A DNA stretch of 64,000 nucleotides. Origin: Nostoc sp. CENA543 (GTDB lineage: Bacteria; Cyanobacteriota; Cyanobacteriia; Cyanobacteriales; Nostocaceae). A program made the translations under genes and the position numbers. Position 1 is the first letter of the stretch; each line of letters begins with the position of its first letter. The notes beneath the pieces were generated by a model, which saw only the letters and a program-made list of their open reading frames with translations, had not been told where the DNA came from and made no database searches. This document shows positions 6,761 to 17,208 of this stretch, in pieces. The stretch is taken from positions 310,001 through 374,000 of the forward strand of contig NZ_CP023278.1 in the NCBI RefSeq assembly GCF_002896875.1, given 5' to 3'.

Positions 6761-8818
6761 CTACAACCCATTACCAATTAAAATGAAAGATGCCCAGTAA
6801 TATGGGTGATTAAAACTACCAGTATTGGGAACTGAATTTGACTTATTGCCTGTAGATAAGTCACCATTAATTAAACTTAACTGGGCTTGTTGTAAAGCAG
6901 CAGTTTTGGTTATATTTCCTGTGGCTAGTTTGGCGTAAAAAGCATTCATCAAGACTTGCGTACCACCATCATCTACCGTCCAGAGGGAGGCGATCGCAGA
7001 TTTTGCACCAGTTTTTTGAATTTGGTAGCCAAAGCCTAATATTTCTTGACCGTTACCTAATTCACCACCTAAACCAGTTTCACAAGCACTCAAAACGACT
7101 AAATCGACGTTGGGTAATGACCAACTAGCAATATCTGTAAGATTGACGCGCTCGCCATTGCCAAATAGGATAAATGAGTCTTGCGGCTGACCTACTACAA
7201 ACGCTGCATGAGTTGCTAAATGAACGATTGTGTAATCATCCATTTGCGGGACTGTAATTTCAGGAGTAAAAGCCTGATCTAACAGTGTTTTAGTTTGAGG
7301 AAAGGTAGAGGCTAAAGAATTCACTTCAACGGCGGCAAATGGTAAGCCGGAAAAAGCTACACGGCGATTACCTAATGCTACTTGATAACTACCCTTAGTA
7401 AAAGCCCCGGCTAAAATCCGCAAATCCTTCTTGGGATTAGTATTTAAGTTAGCCAAGCTAGCGGATGTAATGTAGTTAACACTATATTTTTGTACTAGCC
7501 ATTGTTTGCCATCATACAAAGCAGATAAGGGAATATAACGTAACTTCCCGTCTGGTGCATACAATAAAGCTTGTGTCCCCGCCTGTTGCAGTTCTGATTC
7601 TAGGGGTTTAATTAGCCAGTTATATAATTGACGTGCAGGGGTTTTGACATCACGACTGGGATTGATTAAGGCTTGACGAAAAGCAGTGATAGTTTGATTG
7701 AGTGTTTCTTCACTAACTGCAACTGTGTAATGAATTGGTGGTGATTCTGGTGTCACTAAGACCAATTCTAAGCGGTTGGAGAGAACTAAAGGATAGATAA
7801 TTGCCGATTTTTGCGGTAATCTAGCTAAATCATCTCTTAAAGAGTTGATATTTTCTAAATCTAAATTTTGTTGCCTAGCAGTCTGACTAATTTTTTCTAG
7901 TTGGGTGGTAATAGCTGGACTAGAAAGAAACTTATTAAAGGTTGCTAATTGTTGCTGTTGCTTGTTCACCAATTCCTGGAGGCGTTGGTTTTGCTTTAGC
8001 GATCGCGTTTGGGGTGATATTTGTCTAATAGTATCTAATTCCTTACCTATCGCTATGGAATTACTTAAGGTTTGTTCTAATTTTTGTTTTACGGCTTTTT
8101 CGCCGGAAACTAAATCGATTCCTTTAGCAGTGCGTTGATTACCAGGAATATTCTGCATATATCCTTGCAATTCTTCCACTTTCAGTAAATCAATCGTTCT
8201 TTGTGCTTCAGCTACACGTCCTTGTTTCAGTAGATGCTCTCCTAAAAGGCGGTAAGTTTGAGCTACAGTAATGTTATAAGCATCTGGCTGTGGCTCAGAC
8301 ATCAGTGATGGTTGCAAGCGTGCTAACTCACGATTAATCAAGCAATGCTTGTAAAAGAAAATAGCTAACTCTGGTTGGTTCTGTACTTCAAACAAGTAAC
8401 CGATATTACTGTAAGTTTTACCTCGTTGGATGGGATCATCTATTTGCCGATAAATGACTCCTGCTTGGAGATAAGCCTGCAATGCTTGAGAATAATCACC
8501 TTGAGCCTGATAGACTCTACCCATGTTATTAAAAGTCACACCTTCCCAAAATGGTGTAGCTTTATTTTTAGTCATCTCTAAAGCTTTTGCTAGCTTATTC
8601 ATCGCAGTAGGAAACTGCCCTTTTTGAGATGCAGCGATCGCTTGTGAATTTAACTGTGCTACTATTTGGGCATCATTAGGCGATATTGCAGATGGAGCTG
8701 CATTGTCACTCCCCACACTAGGTTTTAAATCCTGATTTGACGGTTCTGGACTCTGACAACTAACCAGGAAAACCCCTGAAAAAATGATAATTAAGTAAGA
8801 TTTAAAATTAGGGTACAT
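6761..8818 (-). CDS. TPR-CHAT caspase-like lipoprotein
   Basis: 685 residues. The start is an ATG with AGGAGTG about nine bases upstream. The N-terminus has a lipoprotein signal with lipobox LVSC (Cys21), so the protein is probably anchored outside the plasma membrane. Residues about 50-200 contain TPR-type helical repeats (NMGRVYQAQGDYSQALQAY, NIGYLFEVQNQPELA). The C-terminal 330 residues are a CHAT domain, with the caspase-like dyad visible as His537 in VHLATHA and Cys579 in VLSACETGLGG. CHAT proteins are cysteine peptidases of clan CD, several of which act in bacterial immunity or cell-death pathways. Partner and substrate are not indicated by neighbours. Confidence 0.9.
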   Translation of the reverse strand: MYPNFKSYLIIIFSGVFLVSCQSPEPSNQDLKPSVGSDNAAPSAISPNDAQIVAQLNSQAIAASQKGQFPTAMNKLAKALEMTKNKATPFWEGVTFNNMGRVYQAQGDYSQALQAYLQAGVIYRQIDDPIQRGKTYSNIGYLFEVQNQPELAIFFYKHCLINRELARLQPSLMSEPQPDAYNITVAQTYRLLGEHLLKQGRVAEAQRTIDLLKVEELQGYMQNIPGNQRTAKGIDLVSGEKAVKQKLEQTLSNSIAIGKELDTIRQISPQTRSLKQNQRLQELVNKQQQQLATFNKFLSSPAITTQLEKISQTARQQNLDLENINSLRDDLARLPQKSAIIYPLVLSNRLELVLVTPESPPIHYTVAVSEETLNQTITAFRQALINPSRDVKTPARQLYNWLIKPLESELQQAGTQALLYAPDGKLRYIPLSALYDGKQWLVQKYSVNYITSASLANLNTNPKKDLRILAGAFTKGSYQVALGNRRVAFSGLPFAAVEVNSLASTFPQTKTLLDQAFTPEITVPQMDDYTIVHLATHAAFVVGQPQDSFILFGNGERVNLTDIASWSLPNVDLVVLSACETGLGGELGNGQEILGFGYQIQKTGAKSAIASLWTVDDGGTQVLMNAFYAKLATGNITKTAALQQAQLSLINGDLSTGNKSNSVPNTGSFNHPYYWASFILIGNGL

Positions 8819-8934
8819 AAAAAAACACTCCTTGATATTGAGGAGCGTAGATGCTGATCAATGGGACTTATTCTATAATTCAATACATTTTTGTGTTATT
8901 CCATAATTTGGAACTACCTAGCAATTAATCAACA

Positions 8935-9441
8935 ATGAAGATGTTTGAAGAACAATCTAACCAAGCGCAATTACCACCTACTAGTGCGATTGAACTTCCC
9001 AAGGTAAGTGAATTTGATACTTGGTTTGCATATCCTATCAGAGTCCATCCCCACCACACTGATTATGCTGGTATTGTTTGGCACGGCACGTATCTTACTT
9101 GGATGGAGGAAGCAAGGGTAGAATGTTTGCGTTCTATCGGGATCAATTTCGCTGATTTAGTAGCTTTAGGCTGTGATTTACCGGTAGTAGAAATTTCTAT
9201 TCGCTACCATCTTTCTATTCAATTAGGAATGGATGCGGTAGTCAAAACTCGTATGGCTGATGTTACTGGTGTCCGCATCAACTGGGATTATGCTATTGTT
9301 TCCACTGATGGACAGCAATTATATGCTACAGCCAAAGTGACTTTAGTCGGTTTAGACAGAGAACGAGGTAAAATCATGCGCCAGTTACCTCCCACCGTTC
9401 AGGATGCTTTTGCTAAACTGGCTGCACCAAAGAATAGTTAG
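8935..9441 (+). CDS. Hotdog-fold acyl-CoA thioesterase, YbgC/FcbC type
   Basis: 168 residues. The motif HHTDYAGIVWHGTYLTWMEEAR (in two overlapping parts: HHTDYAGIVWHG and YLTWMEEAR) is the active-site helix of 4-hydroxybenzoyl-CoA thioesterase-type hotdog proteins, with the catalytic Asp in TDYAG. An in-frame ATG two codons later (8941) is an alternative start. Such enzymes hydrolyse acyl- or aryl-CoA. In cyanobacteria one family member acts on DHNA-CoA in phylloquinone synthesis; the sequence here does not decide the substrate. Confidence 0.85.
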   Translation: MKMFEEQSNQAQLPPTSAIELPKVSEFDTWFAYPIRVHPHHTDYAGIVWHGTYLTWMEEARVECLRSIGINFADLVALGCDLPVVEISIRYHLSIQLGMDAVVKTRMADVTGVRINWDYAIVSTDGQQLYATAKVTLVGLDRERGKIMRQLPPTVQDAFAKLAAPKNS

Positions 9442-9623
9442 GGGACTTCCTACTTAGAAAACATACTATCACTGTGTAGGCAGAGGGGCAGGGGGCAGGG
9501 AGCAAGGGGAAAAATAACGATGTCTTCTCTCGGAACTTGGATAGTTTATTTTCTGGAAGTTCCTAATTGTTAATTTTTGACTGTCAACATTTAACAGTCA
9601 ACAGTCACCATAATTTATCTAAT
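9442..9623. other. Spacer with G-rich and TCAACAG-type repeats
   Basis: Contains a purine-rich stretch (GGGGCAGGGGGCAGGGAG, around 9484-9502) and copies of GTCAACATTTAACAGTCAACAG near 9583-9605. Both are dispersed repeat types seen elsewhere in the window. Confidence 0.6.
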
Positions 9624-9821
9624 TTAATTACCAAGATTCAGTTTTGATACTGTTTGAATCAGTCTCATAATTTGTTGCCAAATATCCTGCGGTGTAATCC
9701 CAAAACCAATATGTAATAAAATAAGAATTGCCGCAATCATCAAGGCATTACTGATAGTTGCTTTTAATATTCTCCAAACAATGATAAAAACAATCCAAGC
9801 TAAAATTAGGGTAGGAATCAT
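9624..9821 (-). CDS. Small membrane protein, unknown function
   Basis: 65 residues dominated by two hydrophobic stretches (LILAWIVFIIVW and ALMIAAILILLHIGF) and a short amphipathic C-terminus. It resembles small two-span cyanobacterial membrane proteins, but I recognise no named family. No enzymatic motif. Confidence 0.6.
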   Translation of the reverse strand: MIPTLILAWIVFIIVWRILKATISNALMIAAILILLHIGFGITPQDIWQQIMRLIQTVSKLNLGN

Positions 9822-10113
9822 AATATAGTGTTCAAAATTTGATGGTGGTTCGTTAGATACTGTTTATTAGTAGCCAGCACCACACCAGAATACAGGCTTG
9901 GGTTTTCATTATTACTTGTCAAATTTCAACACAGTGTTGTTTTGACAAAAATATTTATAATTTAACGATCAGAATTTTTGGCTACTATTCGTCTGATATT
10001 TATACCACAGCAACCTATACTAATTCCGGAAAGAAAACTAGTATCTTAGACATAATTAGGTAGCTAGTTTGGTGGAAGAGCTAAAAATAGAGACTAAGAA
10101 TAGGCTCAGAAAT

Positions 10114-10410
10114 AAAAAGGTAAAAGGCAAAGGACAGGAATTTTTTACCTTTTGACTCTCCGAATTTTAGATTTTAAATTTTGGATTTTGGATTGAGGTT
10201 TTTTTGGTTCATGCTCTGCAAGACAGTGGGCGGAATAAATCTAAAATACTCGCTGTGCTGCATCCGCTACCTTGGCACAGCCTCTCATAGAGAAGACAGC
10301 CAATCCAAAATCTCCAAGCCCCGCACCGTTTTGCTTGGGGTCAATCTAAAATCTAAAATCCAAAATCCAAAATTGTTTGACTTTTGCCTTTTTGTTCTAA
10401 TACCTTTTTC
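10114..10410. repeat. MITE-like element with nested inverted repeats
   Basis: The left end (from 10114, AAAAAGGTAAAAGGCAAAG) is mirrored by the right end (10379-10410), whose complement reads GAAAAAGGTATTAGAAC then AAAAAGGCAAAAGTC. Inside these, a second inverted pair of TTTTGGATTTTGGATT type lies at 10163-10196 and 10342-10375. No coding capacity. The right end abuts the dxr stop codon (10409-10411). No clear target duplication. Confidence 0.55.
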
Positions 10411-11605
10411 AGTTAACAGAGATCATACGTGGTTCGCTAGCGAAACTTTTGGTAGCTGTTAATACTTCTTGTCTTGCCCATTGATCTGCTGCCAAAATGT
10501 CATCTAAAGAGGGATTTGCACAGTTATCATGTTGATGGCGATCGCACACCCATTCAATACAACGAGGAATGTCTAAAAATTTGATTTTCTCTTCTAAGAA
10601 TAAAGCCACAGCCTGTTCATTAGCAGCATTCAACACCGCAGGCATCGAACCGCCAGCTTTACCCGCCGCATAAGCCAACTGCATACAGGGATATTTTTGG
10701 TGATCTGGTTCACGGAAAGTGAGATTACCAGCTTTGACTAAATCTAGTCTTTCCCAGTCTGTGTATATGCGTTCTGGCCAGGACATGGCATACAACAGGG
10801 GTAAACGCATATCTGGCCAGCCTAATTGTGCTAGTACCGAAGTATCTTGTAATTCAATCAGCGAGTGAATAATGCTTTGGGGATGGATGACAATTTCAAT
10901 ATCTTTGTAATCTAAACCAAATAAAAAATGTGCTTCGATGACTTCCAAACCCTTATTCATCAAAGTGGCGGAATCAACGGTGATTTTTCTGCCCATTGAC
11001 CAGTTAGGATGTTTGAGAGCATCAGCAACCGTCACTTCTGCTAACTTTTCTACTGGCCAGTCTCGGAATGCTCCTCCCGAAGCTGTGAGTAAAATTCGCC
11101 GCAGTCCGCCTTTAGGTACGCCTTGGAGACACTGGAAAATCGCCGAATGCTCAGAATCAGCCGGGAGTAATTTAACACCGTGTTTTTCCACTAGTGGTAA
11201 AACTACTGGGCCGCCAGCAATCAGGGTTTCTTTATTTGCTAAAGCGATATCTTTACCAGCTTCAATGGCGGCGATAGTTGGCAGCAACCCCGCACAACCA
11301 ACAATACCAGTAACGACAGTTTCAGCATCGCCATAACGGGCAACTTCAATGACTCCTGCTTCGCCACCGAGTAAAATTGGTTGGGGATCAAGGTCTTGTA
11401 AAGCTGCTTTGAGTGCTGGGAGTTTTTCGGCGGCGGAAATAGCGGCTATTTGTGGTCGAAATTGGCGAATCTGTGCTGCGAGCATTTCTACATTGCTCCC
11501 AGCTGCTAAACCCACAATCCGAAATTGATCTGGGTGCTGAGTAACAATATCTAAAGTTTGCGTACCGATAGAGCCGGTAGAACCAACAAGAGTTATAGCT
11601 TTCAC
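10409..11605 (-). CDS. dxr: 1-deoxy-D-xylulose 5-phosphate reductoisomerase
   Basis: 398 residues, full length. Converts DXP to methylerythritol phosphate with NADPH and a divalent metal, the committed step of the MEP isoprenoid pathway that feeds carotenoids, chlorophyll phytyl and quinones. Seen: the NADPH-binding [10 protein letters not shown] at residues 8-17, [12 protein letters not shown], the metal/substrate region [12 protein letters not shown], and [21 protein letters not shown] further on. The C-terminal domain ends with a slightly extended tail. The stop codon lies at the edge of a repeat element. Likely cytoplasmic and monocistronic. Confidence 0.97.
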   Translation of the reverse strand: MKAITLVGSTGSIGTQTLDIVTQHPDQFRIVGLAAGSNVEMLAAQIRQFRPQIAAISAAEKLPALKAALQDLDPQPILLGGEAGVIEVARYGDAETVVTGIVGCAGLLPTIAAIEAGKDIALANKETLIAGGPVVLPLVEKHGVKLLPADSEHSAIFQCLQGVPKGGLRRILLTASGGAFRDWPVEKLAEVTVADALKHPNWSMGRKITVDSATLMNKGLEVIEAHFLFGLDYKDIEIVIHPQSIIHSLIELQDTSVLAQLGWPDMRLPLLYAMSWPERIYTDWERLDLVKAGNLTFREPDHQKYPCMQLAYAAGKAGGSMPAVLNAANEQAVALFLEEKIKFLDIPRCIEWVCDRHQHDNCANPSLDDILAADQWARQEVLTATKSFASEPRMISVN

Positions 11606-11880
11606 AATTGCTTAAGGATTTACAGCTAACTCTCACTATAAATTGCTAGGGACGCATTCAGAACAGCGATCGCAACAATTCGTACTGTCTTTTGTATGAT
11701 AAATTGACTACCATAAATACGCAAACTTGGTATATCAAAATACTAAATAAGTCATTTTCCATGCTTACAATGATAAAAATGATTAAGAATTTATAAAAGT
11801 TTCACTGTTGAATTTAGTTCACATAAATTTAAAATTACCTTTTTAAATTCAGGTTTCATAAACATAGATTAAACAAGCAC

Positions 11881-13173
11881 ATGACGACAGTTCAGATATT
11901 GATTAAAAAAGTTTTGTGGAGAAATCATGTTTTCTTCCCCATAGTAATGTGGTTTCTCAGCCGAGTAATTATCTGGACAACAATGTTATTAATTACACCA
12001 AAATTTTTTGCGTCACTTAATTGGCATTGGGGGATTTTTGATGCTTGGGATGGTGTACATTATCGAGCGATCGCCACTACTGGTTATGAATTTGTCAATG
12101 ATGGTAAACAACACAATTTAGCTTTTTTTCCTTTGTTTCCCTTCACTATCAGGCTATTGATGCAGTTGGGTTTATCCTTTGAAGTGGCAGGATTGTTAAT
12201 TAACAACTTAGCATTTTTAGCTGCCCTGTACTGTTTATATTTATGGCTGAAGGAGTTTTACGGCACAAGAGTAGCTCAGTGGGGTACAGCTATCCTATGT
12301 TGGTATCCTGCCTCGATGTTTACGGGGGTAATTTATACCGAGGGATTGTACTTATTTTTGAGTACAGCAACTTTAAGAGCCTTTGATAAAAAGCAGTATA
12401 GCTGGATGGCAATTTGGGGAGCAATGGCCACAGCAACGCGTCCCACGGGGTTAGCTTTAATACCTGCCTTAATTATGGCAGCCATTAAAGAACGTAGAAA
12501 TGCGATCGCTTATTTAGCGAGTTTAGCCACTGCCACCGGAGTATTATTATTTAGTCTTTACTGTACTATCCGCTTTCATGATCCCCTAGCCTTTATTGCA
12601 GCACAACGCGGTTGGCGGCCTTCCTTGGGATTTGATTGGCAAGGATGGTTAAATATGCTTATGCAAATTGTTTTAGGTGAGAAAAACTGGCAATTTGGTT
12701 GGGTAAAGGCTACATCAGGCTGGATTAATGATCCCTGGCATCCGCTAATTTTTATATTACTAAGCATCGGTGCTTATTGTTTATACCACTTCCGTAAGTC
12801 TTGGATTGCCGTCAACTTAGCCTATGGTTTTTACACCCTAGTTTTATTACTGCTGATTTGGACAGATACGCATTTAATGAATCAAATACTCAATGCTTTT
12901 ATGGTGTTGAGTGGTATTTACTGTCTGTGGTGTTGTCGTCAACAACTCACCGCAGTAACTTTGATGTATGGCTTTTGTGGTGTGGGCTTATTATTAGCTT
13001 CCGGTGGTACTATTTCCCTTAGTCGTCTTGCCTATGGGATCGTACCCTTGAATGTAGCAATGGGTATGTTAGTTTCTCGCCATCCGCGTTTGGGATCTTT
13101 TACCTTGGGTTTATTCGTCGCCTTACTCGCTAAACTCGCTGTGGGATTTGCTCAAGAACAATGGGTAGGTTGA
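11881..13173 (+). CDS. PIG-V-like mannosyltransferase family membrane protein
   Basis: 430 residues with about ten hydrophobic spans. The first lumenal/periplasmic loop contains WDGVHYRAIATTGY and the next span region AFFPLFPFTIR, which together mark the bacterial relatives of the GPI mannosyltransferase PIG-V (GT-C fold, Asp in the WD motif likely catalytic). These use lipid-linked sugars as donor. The neighbours DUF2079 and GT39 are also GT-C-like membrane proteins, which supports a role in envelope or exopolysaccharide glycosylation. Sugar and acceptor cannot be told. Confidence 0.85.
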   Translation: MTTVQILIKKVLWRNHVFFPIVMWFLSRVIIWTTMLLITPKFFASLNWHWGIFDAWDGVHYRAIATTGYEFVNDGKQHNLAFFPLFPFTIRLLMQLGLSFEVAGLLINNLAFLAALYCLYLWLKEFYGTRVAQWGTAILCWYPASMFTGVIYTEGLYLFLSTATLRAFDKKQYSWMAIWGAMATATRPTGLALIPALIMAAIKERRNAIAYLASLATATGVLLFSLYCTIRFHDPLAFIAAQRGWRPSLGFDWQGWLNMLMQIVLGEKNWQFGWVKATSGWINDPWHPLIFILLSIGAYCLYHFRKSWIAVNLAYGFYTLVLLLLIWTDTHLMNQILNAFMVLSGIYCLWCCRQQLTAVTLMYGFCGVGLLLASGGTISLSRLAYGIVPLNVAMGMLVSRHPRLGSFTLGLFVALLAKLAVGFAQEQWVG

Positions 13174-13293
13174 CATTTTTACCGACATCCCAGATATTCA
13201 ATGAGATACGGTAACTATCAAAATTCAAGCAAGAAAAATTAGTTATTTGTCTTGTTTTTATCCTCATTGCTCAAAATATCCGTTTGTGGGTGC

Positions 13294-14700
13294 ATGGGAA
13301 AACAACCGCATCATATTAAGTCAATTGCTGGGATGATTGGTGTAAGTACCATCATTTTATTTATTGCCAGCAGTCTCAGACATGGTTTGTTTCAATCGAC
13401 GGCTTTAGATTTGGCTGTTTTTGATCAATGGATATATTTAGTTAGTCAAGGGCTACCACCCTTTTCATCATTTTTTGGCTTTCACGTCTTAGGGGATCAT
13501 GCTGCTTTTATTTTATATGCGATCGCACTCCTATACAAAATTCATCCTGATGTGCATTGGTTATTTGCTATTCAAGCGATCGCATTGGCACTTGGGGTAT
13601 TACCAATATATGCTTTAAGTTTACAGGCTGGCTTGTCTGTTGCCTATGCTCAAGCAACTTGTCTTTGCTATTTACTGTATCCAGCCTTATTCAATATCAA
13701 CTTTTTTACTGATTTCCGTCCAGAAGCGATCGCAGTTCCGGCATTATTATGGGCTATGTGGTCAGGAATTGCTGGACGGACTTGGCAGTTAATTTTAGCT
13801 GTAATTTTAGTCTTAAGTTGCAAAGAAATTTTGAGTTTAACCATAGTTGCTTTAGGTATTTGGCTATGGTTAGTTCCGCGTCGTCGTTGGTATGGACTAG
13901 GATGTATTTTTGTTGGTGTAGTTTGGTATTTATTCACAATTGATTATCTTGTTCCCCTGTTGCGGGGTGGTCAAGCTGGTGGTGTAGTTTTTTTTAAATC
14001 CCTCGGCAATACACCAACAGAAATTCTGTGGAATGTTATCACTAACCCTGGCTTAATTTTAGGTAAGTTCTTTTCAACAGATACTCTCTTTTATTATCTT
14101 CTACTCGTCTTACCAGTCATACTAGGATTACATTGGCGAAAAGCGATAAATATTTTGCCATCTGTGCCGATGTTACTGCTGAACATTCTTTCTGATTACT
14201 GGGCGCAGCGAGATTTAATCCACCATTATTCTTTAATGATTTTTCCCTTGATTATGGTGTGGTTAATTTACTCTATTCGTCAGTACCAACAAGAGAAAAA
14301 AAGAAATTGGTTGCAGCCTCGGATTTTAATTATTTGGTCTATTATTGCCTTTTTGGTATTAGCTAAGTATGAGTTTTTTATCACACGTTATCTAACAAGT
14401 GTGCCGAATCTGAGTTCTCTTTATACTGCCGTCAGTTTAGTTAAAACCTCTGAAAGTGTTTTAACAACCACAAAAATTGCTCCCCATCTCAGTCAGCGTC
14501 AAACAATAAAGTTAATAGATAATGAACAATCTGCATCGTTTGCGGACGCTAATATTGCTTTTAAATATATTCTGATAGACTTACTAAATTTAGAAACAAA
14601 ATCTAATTTTTATCCTCGCGTAATTCAAGAACTGCAAAATAATCCGGCGTTTAGGTTGGCGTATCATCAAAACCAAGTTTACTTATTTATTAAGCAATAA
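13294..14700 (+). CDS. DUF2079 multi-spanning membrane protein
   Basis: I start it at the ATG at 13294 (MGKQPHHIKS), 468 residues; an in-frame TTG at 13252 would add 14 residues. The DUF2079 signature is visible: ALDLAVFDQWIYLVSQGLPP, then HVLGDHAAF, and DFRPEAIAVPALLWAMW. About ten membrane spans, and a soluble C-terminal part of about 90 residues. DUF2079 is probably a GT-C-fold glycosyltransferase-like family; the reaction is unknown. It lies 120 bases after the mannosyltransferase-like gene in the same direction. Confidence 0.85.
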   Translation: MGKQPHHIKSIAGMIGVSTIILFIASSLRHGLFQSTALDLAVFDQWIYLVSQGLPPFSSFFGFHVLGDHAAFILYAIALLYKIHPDVHWLFAIQAIALALGVLPIYALSLQAGLSVAYAQATCLCYLLYPALFNINFFTDFRPEAIAVPALLWAMWSGIAGRTWQLILAVILVLSCKEILSLTIVALGIWLWLVPRRRWYGLGCIFVGVVWYLFTIDYLVPLLRGGQAGGVVFFKSLGNTPTEILWNVITNPGLILGKFFSTDTLFYYLLLVLPVILGLHWRKAINILPSVPMLLLNILSDYWAQRDLIHHYSLMIFPLIMVWLIYSIRQYQQEKKRNWLQPRILIIWSIIAFLVLAKYEFFITRYLTSVPNLSSLYTAVSLVKTSESVLTTTKIAPHLSQRQTIKLIDNEQSASFADANIAFKYILIDLLNLETKSNFYPRVIQELQNNPAFRLAYHQNQVYLFIKQ

Positions 14701-14708
14701 AGAAACAA

Positions 14709-16256
14709 TTATATTGAATTACGAATTAAGGTAAATCCTGTGTTATGACCAAGCATTGCATAATTTGATAAATTAAGTGTTTGTAATGTGGCATCGTCTA
14801 AAAGTAAATAGGATTTATCTAACCACATTTGTTGAAGAGTTACTTTTGATGCTGGAATAACTTGACAATCGCAGTAAAAATCTAAGCTGGGACGACTATA
14901 AGCAAAAGAAGTGTAGATTTTTGTCCCTGGTGAGACATGGTTGCGAATTAATTCAGCTACTGGTTTGACGGGAAAAGCTTCGTTTAATTCCCATATCCAA
15001 GATTTGGAAGTCATAAGTAACATTAAAACCAAATACATTCCGATAAATAAAACAGGAATGAAACGGCGATCGCTCCTACTCACTAGCCATGCTACACTAC
15101 CCATACTCATGGCTAAAACAATGCTCATTACTATTAGTACAGGTTGAGGATCATTCGCGGCGAAATAAATACAACCTCCCATCCCTGCAATAGATAACAG
15201 AGCAAATATGATTGTCCAAACTCTCTTTTGCAGATGTTGCTTTTCCCAAACTTCGCTGATTTTCGCCCCAACTGCTAAGGCTAAAAAGGGATATACAGGT
15301 ATGACATACCAAGGAAGTTTAGTTGGCATTAAAGAAATAGTGCCTAAATAAACTATTGTTCCTACCAACACTAAACTTCCCCAAGTAGTATGACGTTTTT
15401 TCCCAGCTAAACACAACCCTCCAGGGAGAAATAACAACCAGGGAAAACCATATTTGAGAATTTCGATGAAATAATACCAAGGCGAACCTGTATTTCCCTC
15501 AACAGTTTGTACAAGTCGGTTAAAGGTTTGGTTTTGTAAGTTGATTTGTAAAAAACTATTGCCATAATGCAGCCACTGTGCAGTATACCACGCGATCGCA
15601 GGCAGACTACCTAATAAGATTCCCACCCATAGATAAGGATTTTGCCACCATTTCCATTGTCGATTGATGATGAGAAATAAACCAATAATTCCCCCCAATA
15701 GTAAAACTATCATCCCTTTAGTCAGGGTAATTAGTCCTAAACCCAAGCCTACACCTAACCCGTAGCGGAGGTTTTTTCGCGCCTGGAATAAACAAAACAG
15801 TGCTAGCAGAAAAAAAGTCACTAGCGCACCGTCTAACATGGCTAATCTACCGTGACGGACAACAGGTAGCATTGTCATGTACACTAAAGCCGCAAATACA
15901 GCAGGTAAATTACGCCCGAAAATTAATCTTCCCAAGGCAAACAGCAAAGGCACACCCAAAGCTGTCAACACCGCACCTGGTAAACGTGTTGTCCATTCAC
16001 TCACTCCTACTGTAGAATAAGCCCCAGCAATGAGTGTATGTATCAAAGGTGGCTTATTATGATAAGGTTCCCCCCCTAGCGTTGGATACAGCCAACCCAT
16101 AGAATCAATAGGCGATCGCCAAATTTCACGGGCTACTTGTGCTATTGTTCCCTCATCCCAATCACGCAGGGGTAAATTACCTAAGCAAATTAACCAAAGC
16201 AACAGCGATAATGCGGATAAAGTTAATAGCCATTCTTTTTCTCGGAATGGACGCAT
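14709..16256 (-). CDS. Glycosyltransferase family 39 (ArnT-like) membrane protein
   Basis: 515 residues from the ATG at 16256; an extension to a TTG at 16286 is possible but lacks support. The first periplasmic loop has LRDWDEGTIAQVAREI, the D-E pair typical of ArnT/PMT-type GT39 enzymes, followed by GEPYHNKPPLIHTLIA and RLPGAVLTALG. Around twelve spans, then a small C-terminal domain. Transfers a sugar from polyprenyl phosphate to an envelope acceptor by family analogy. It is convergent with the DUF2079 gene and ends 8 bases from it. Confidence 0.88.
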   Translation of the reverse strand: MRPFREKEWLLTLSALSLLLWLICLGNLPLRDWDEGTIAQVAREIWRSPIDSMGWLYPTLGGEPYHNKPPLIHTLIAGAYSTVGVSEWTTRLPGAVLTALGVPLLFALGRLIFGRNLPAVFAALVYMTMLPVVRHGRLAMLDGALVTFFLLALFCLFQARKNLRYGLGVGLGLGLITLTKGMIVLLLGGIIGLFLIINRQWKWWQNPYLWVGILLGSLPAIAWYTAQWLHYGNSFLQINLQNQTFNRLVQTVEGNTGSPWYYFIEILKYGFPWLLFLPGGLCLAGKKRHTTWGSLVLVGTIVYLGTISLMPTKLPWYVIPVYPFLALAVGAKISEVWEKQHLQKRVWTIIFALLSIAGMGGCIYFAANDPQPVLIVMSIVLAMSMGSVAWLVSRSDRRFIPVLFIGMYLVLMLLMTSKSWIWELNEAFPVKPVAELIRNHVSPGTKIYTSFAYSRPSLDFYCDCQVIPASKVTLQQMWLDKSYLLLDDATLQTLNLSNYAMLGHNTGFTLIRNSI

Positions 16257-17208
16257 ATCAAAAACGTAAGATAATTTTGTAATCAATCCTTGGTAAGTAA
16301 TGAGTAACTAAAAATACAATTTGGACTAATTGAATTTTCTCTGATATTTATGAATTACTCTTTACAGTTTAAACTTTTGGTAAACAAATTTCAGTAATTT
16401 TACTGTAACAATATATATTTAATTTTAATATTAATAATGTAGGACATAAAATACATTAGAGATAGTAACTAAAAAAGTATCTAGTCATTTACCCCTTAAA
16501 ATTCAAATTGTCCTTCTTTTGAAGATAAGATTCAAATTCAATATTTAATAACATGATTTCTCATCAAGGGTGAAAAGAGTATATAGATTAACTTATAAAA
16601 AGCTCTTTCTTATGAGAAACTATTTTAGTCAGAGTTTAGTCTACCTGCTTGATAGAGTCTAACTTAGAAAACAACTCAGTAAAAACTTAATTTTTTCTTT
16701 AAAAGGTAAAAATGGCATTCAATACTAAAATGTGTATCATCATTAGTAGTTGCATAGAACTTTTAGCAGATAAAATATTTAACCTGAATAAAAATTTTGA
16801 ATAGCTCATATTTGATAAATATCTACACACTAAATAGTTGTGAAATTCATAACATAACTTTAATTACCCTTTTAATTGTATACTAAACCACTTAAGTGAC
16901 TGTAATTATATCTAAACTTTCAGTAAAGCTAATGAAATCTTTCATTACTCCTTGAGTGAATTTAGCTAGTATTCAAAGGTATCAAATTTTTCAGAGAGAC
17001 TATAGGAAATCAGTATATAAATTTAAACACTATTACCTACAGTTGCTGCTCAAGATCCCAGGGTGTAGATTCTTAATTTCTATGAATTCGTATTCAAAGT
17101 TTCAGGATTATCCGATATTTTCTGCGTATCCAAATATTGGGATTTAGATGTGTTAAAAATCACCATCACAATAGGGTTTGATGGTTGTTACCTTGGAGGA
17201 GCTAGGAA
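16257..17208. other. AT-rich 950 bp intergenic region
   Basis: Strongly AT-rich, with no long frame of coding character; a 63-codon frame at 16956 begins with TTG and has no family features. It separates two divergent genes, so promoters for both must lie here, but I cannot place them. Near its end an imperfect inverted repeat (CACCATCACAAT, then GTTTGATGGTTG, 17161-17187) precedes the deacetylase ribosome-binding site. Confidence 0.5.

Noticed and set aside
10181-10462. 93-codon plus-strand frame
   Set aside because: It lies across the MITE-like element and the dxr 3' end.
16956-17147. 63-codon frame upstream of the deacetylase
   Set aside because: TTG start, no ribosome-binding site, composition typical of AT-rich noncoding DNA.
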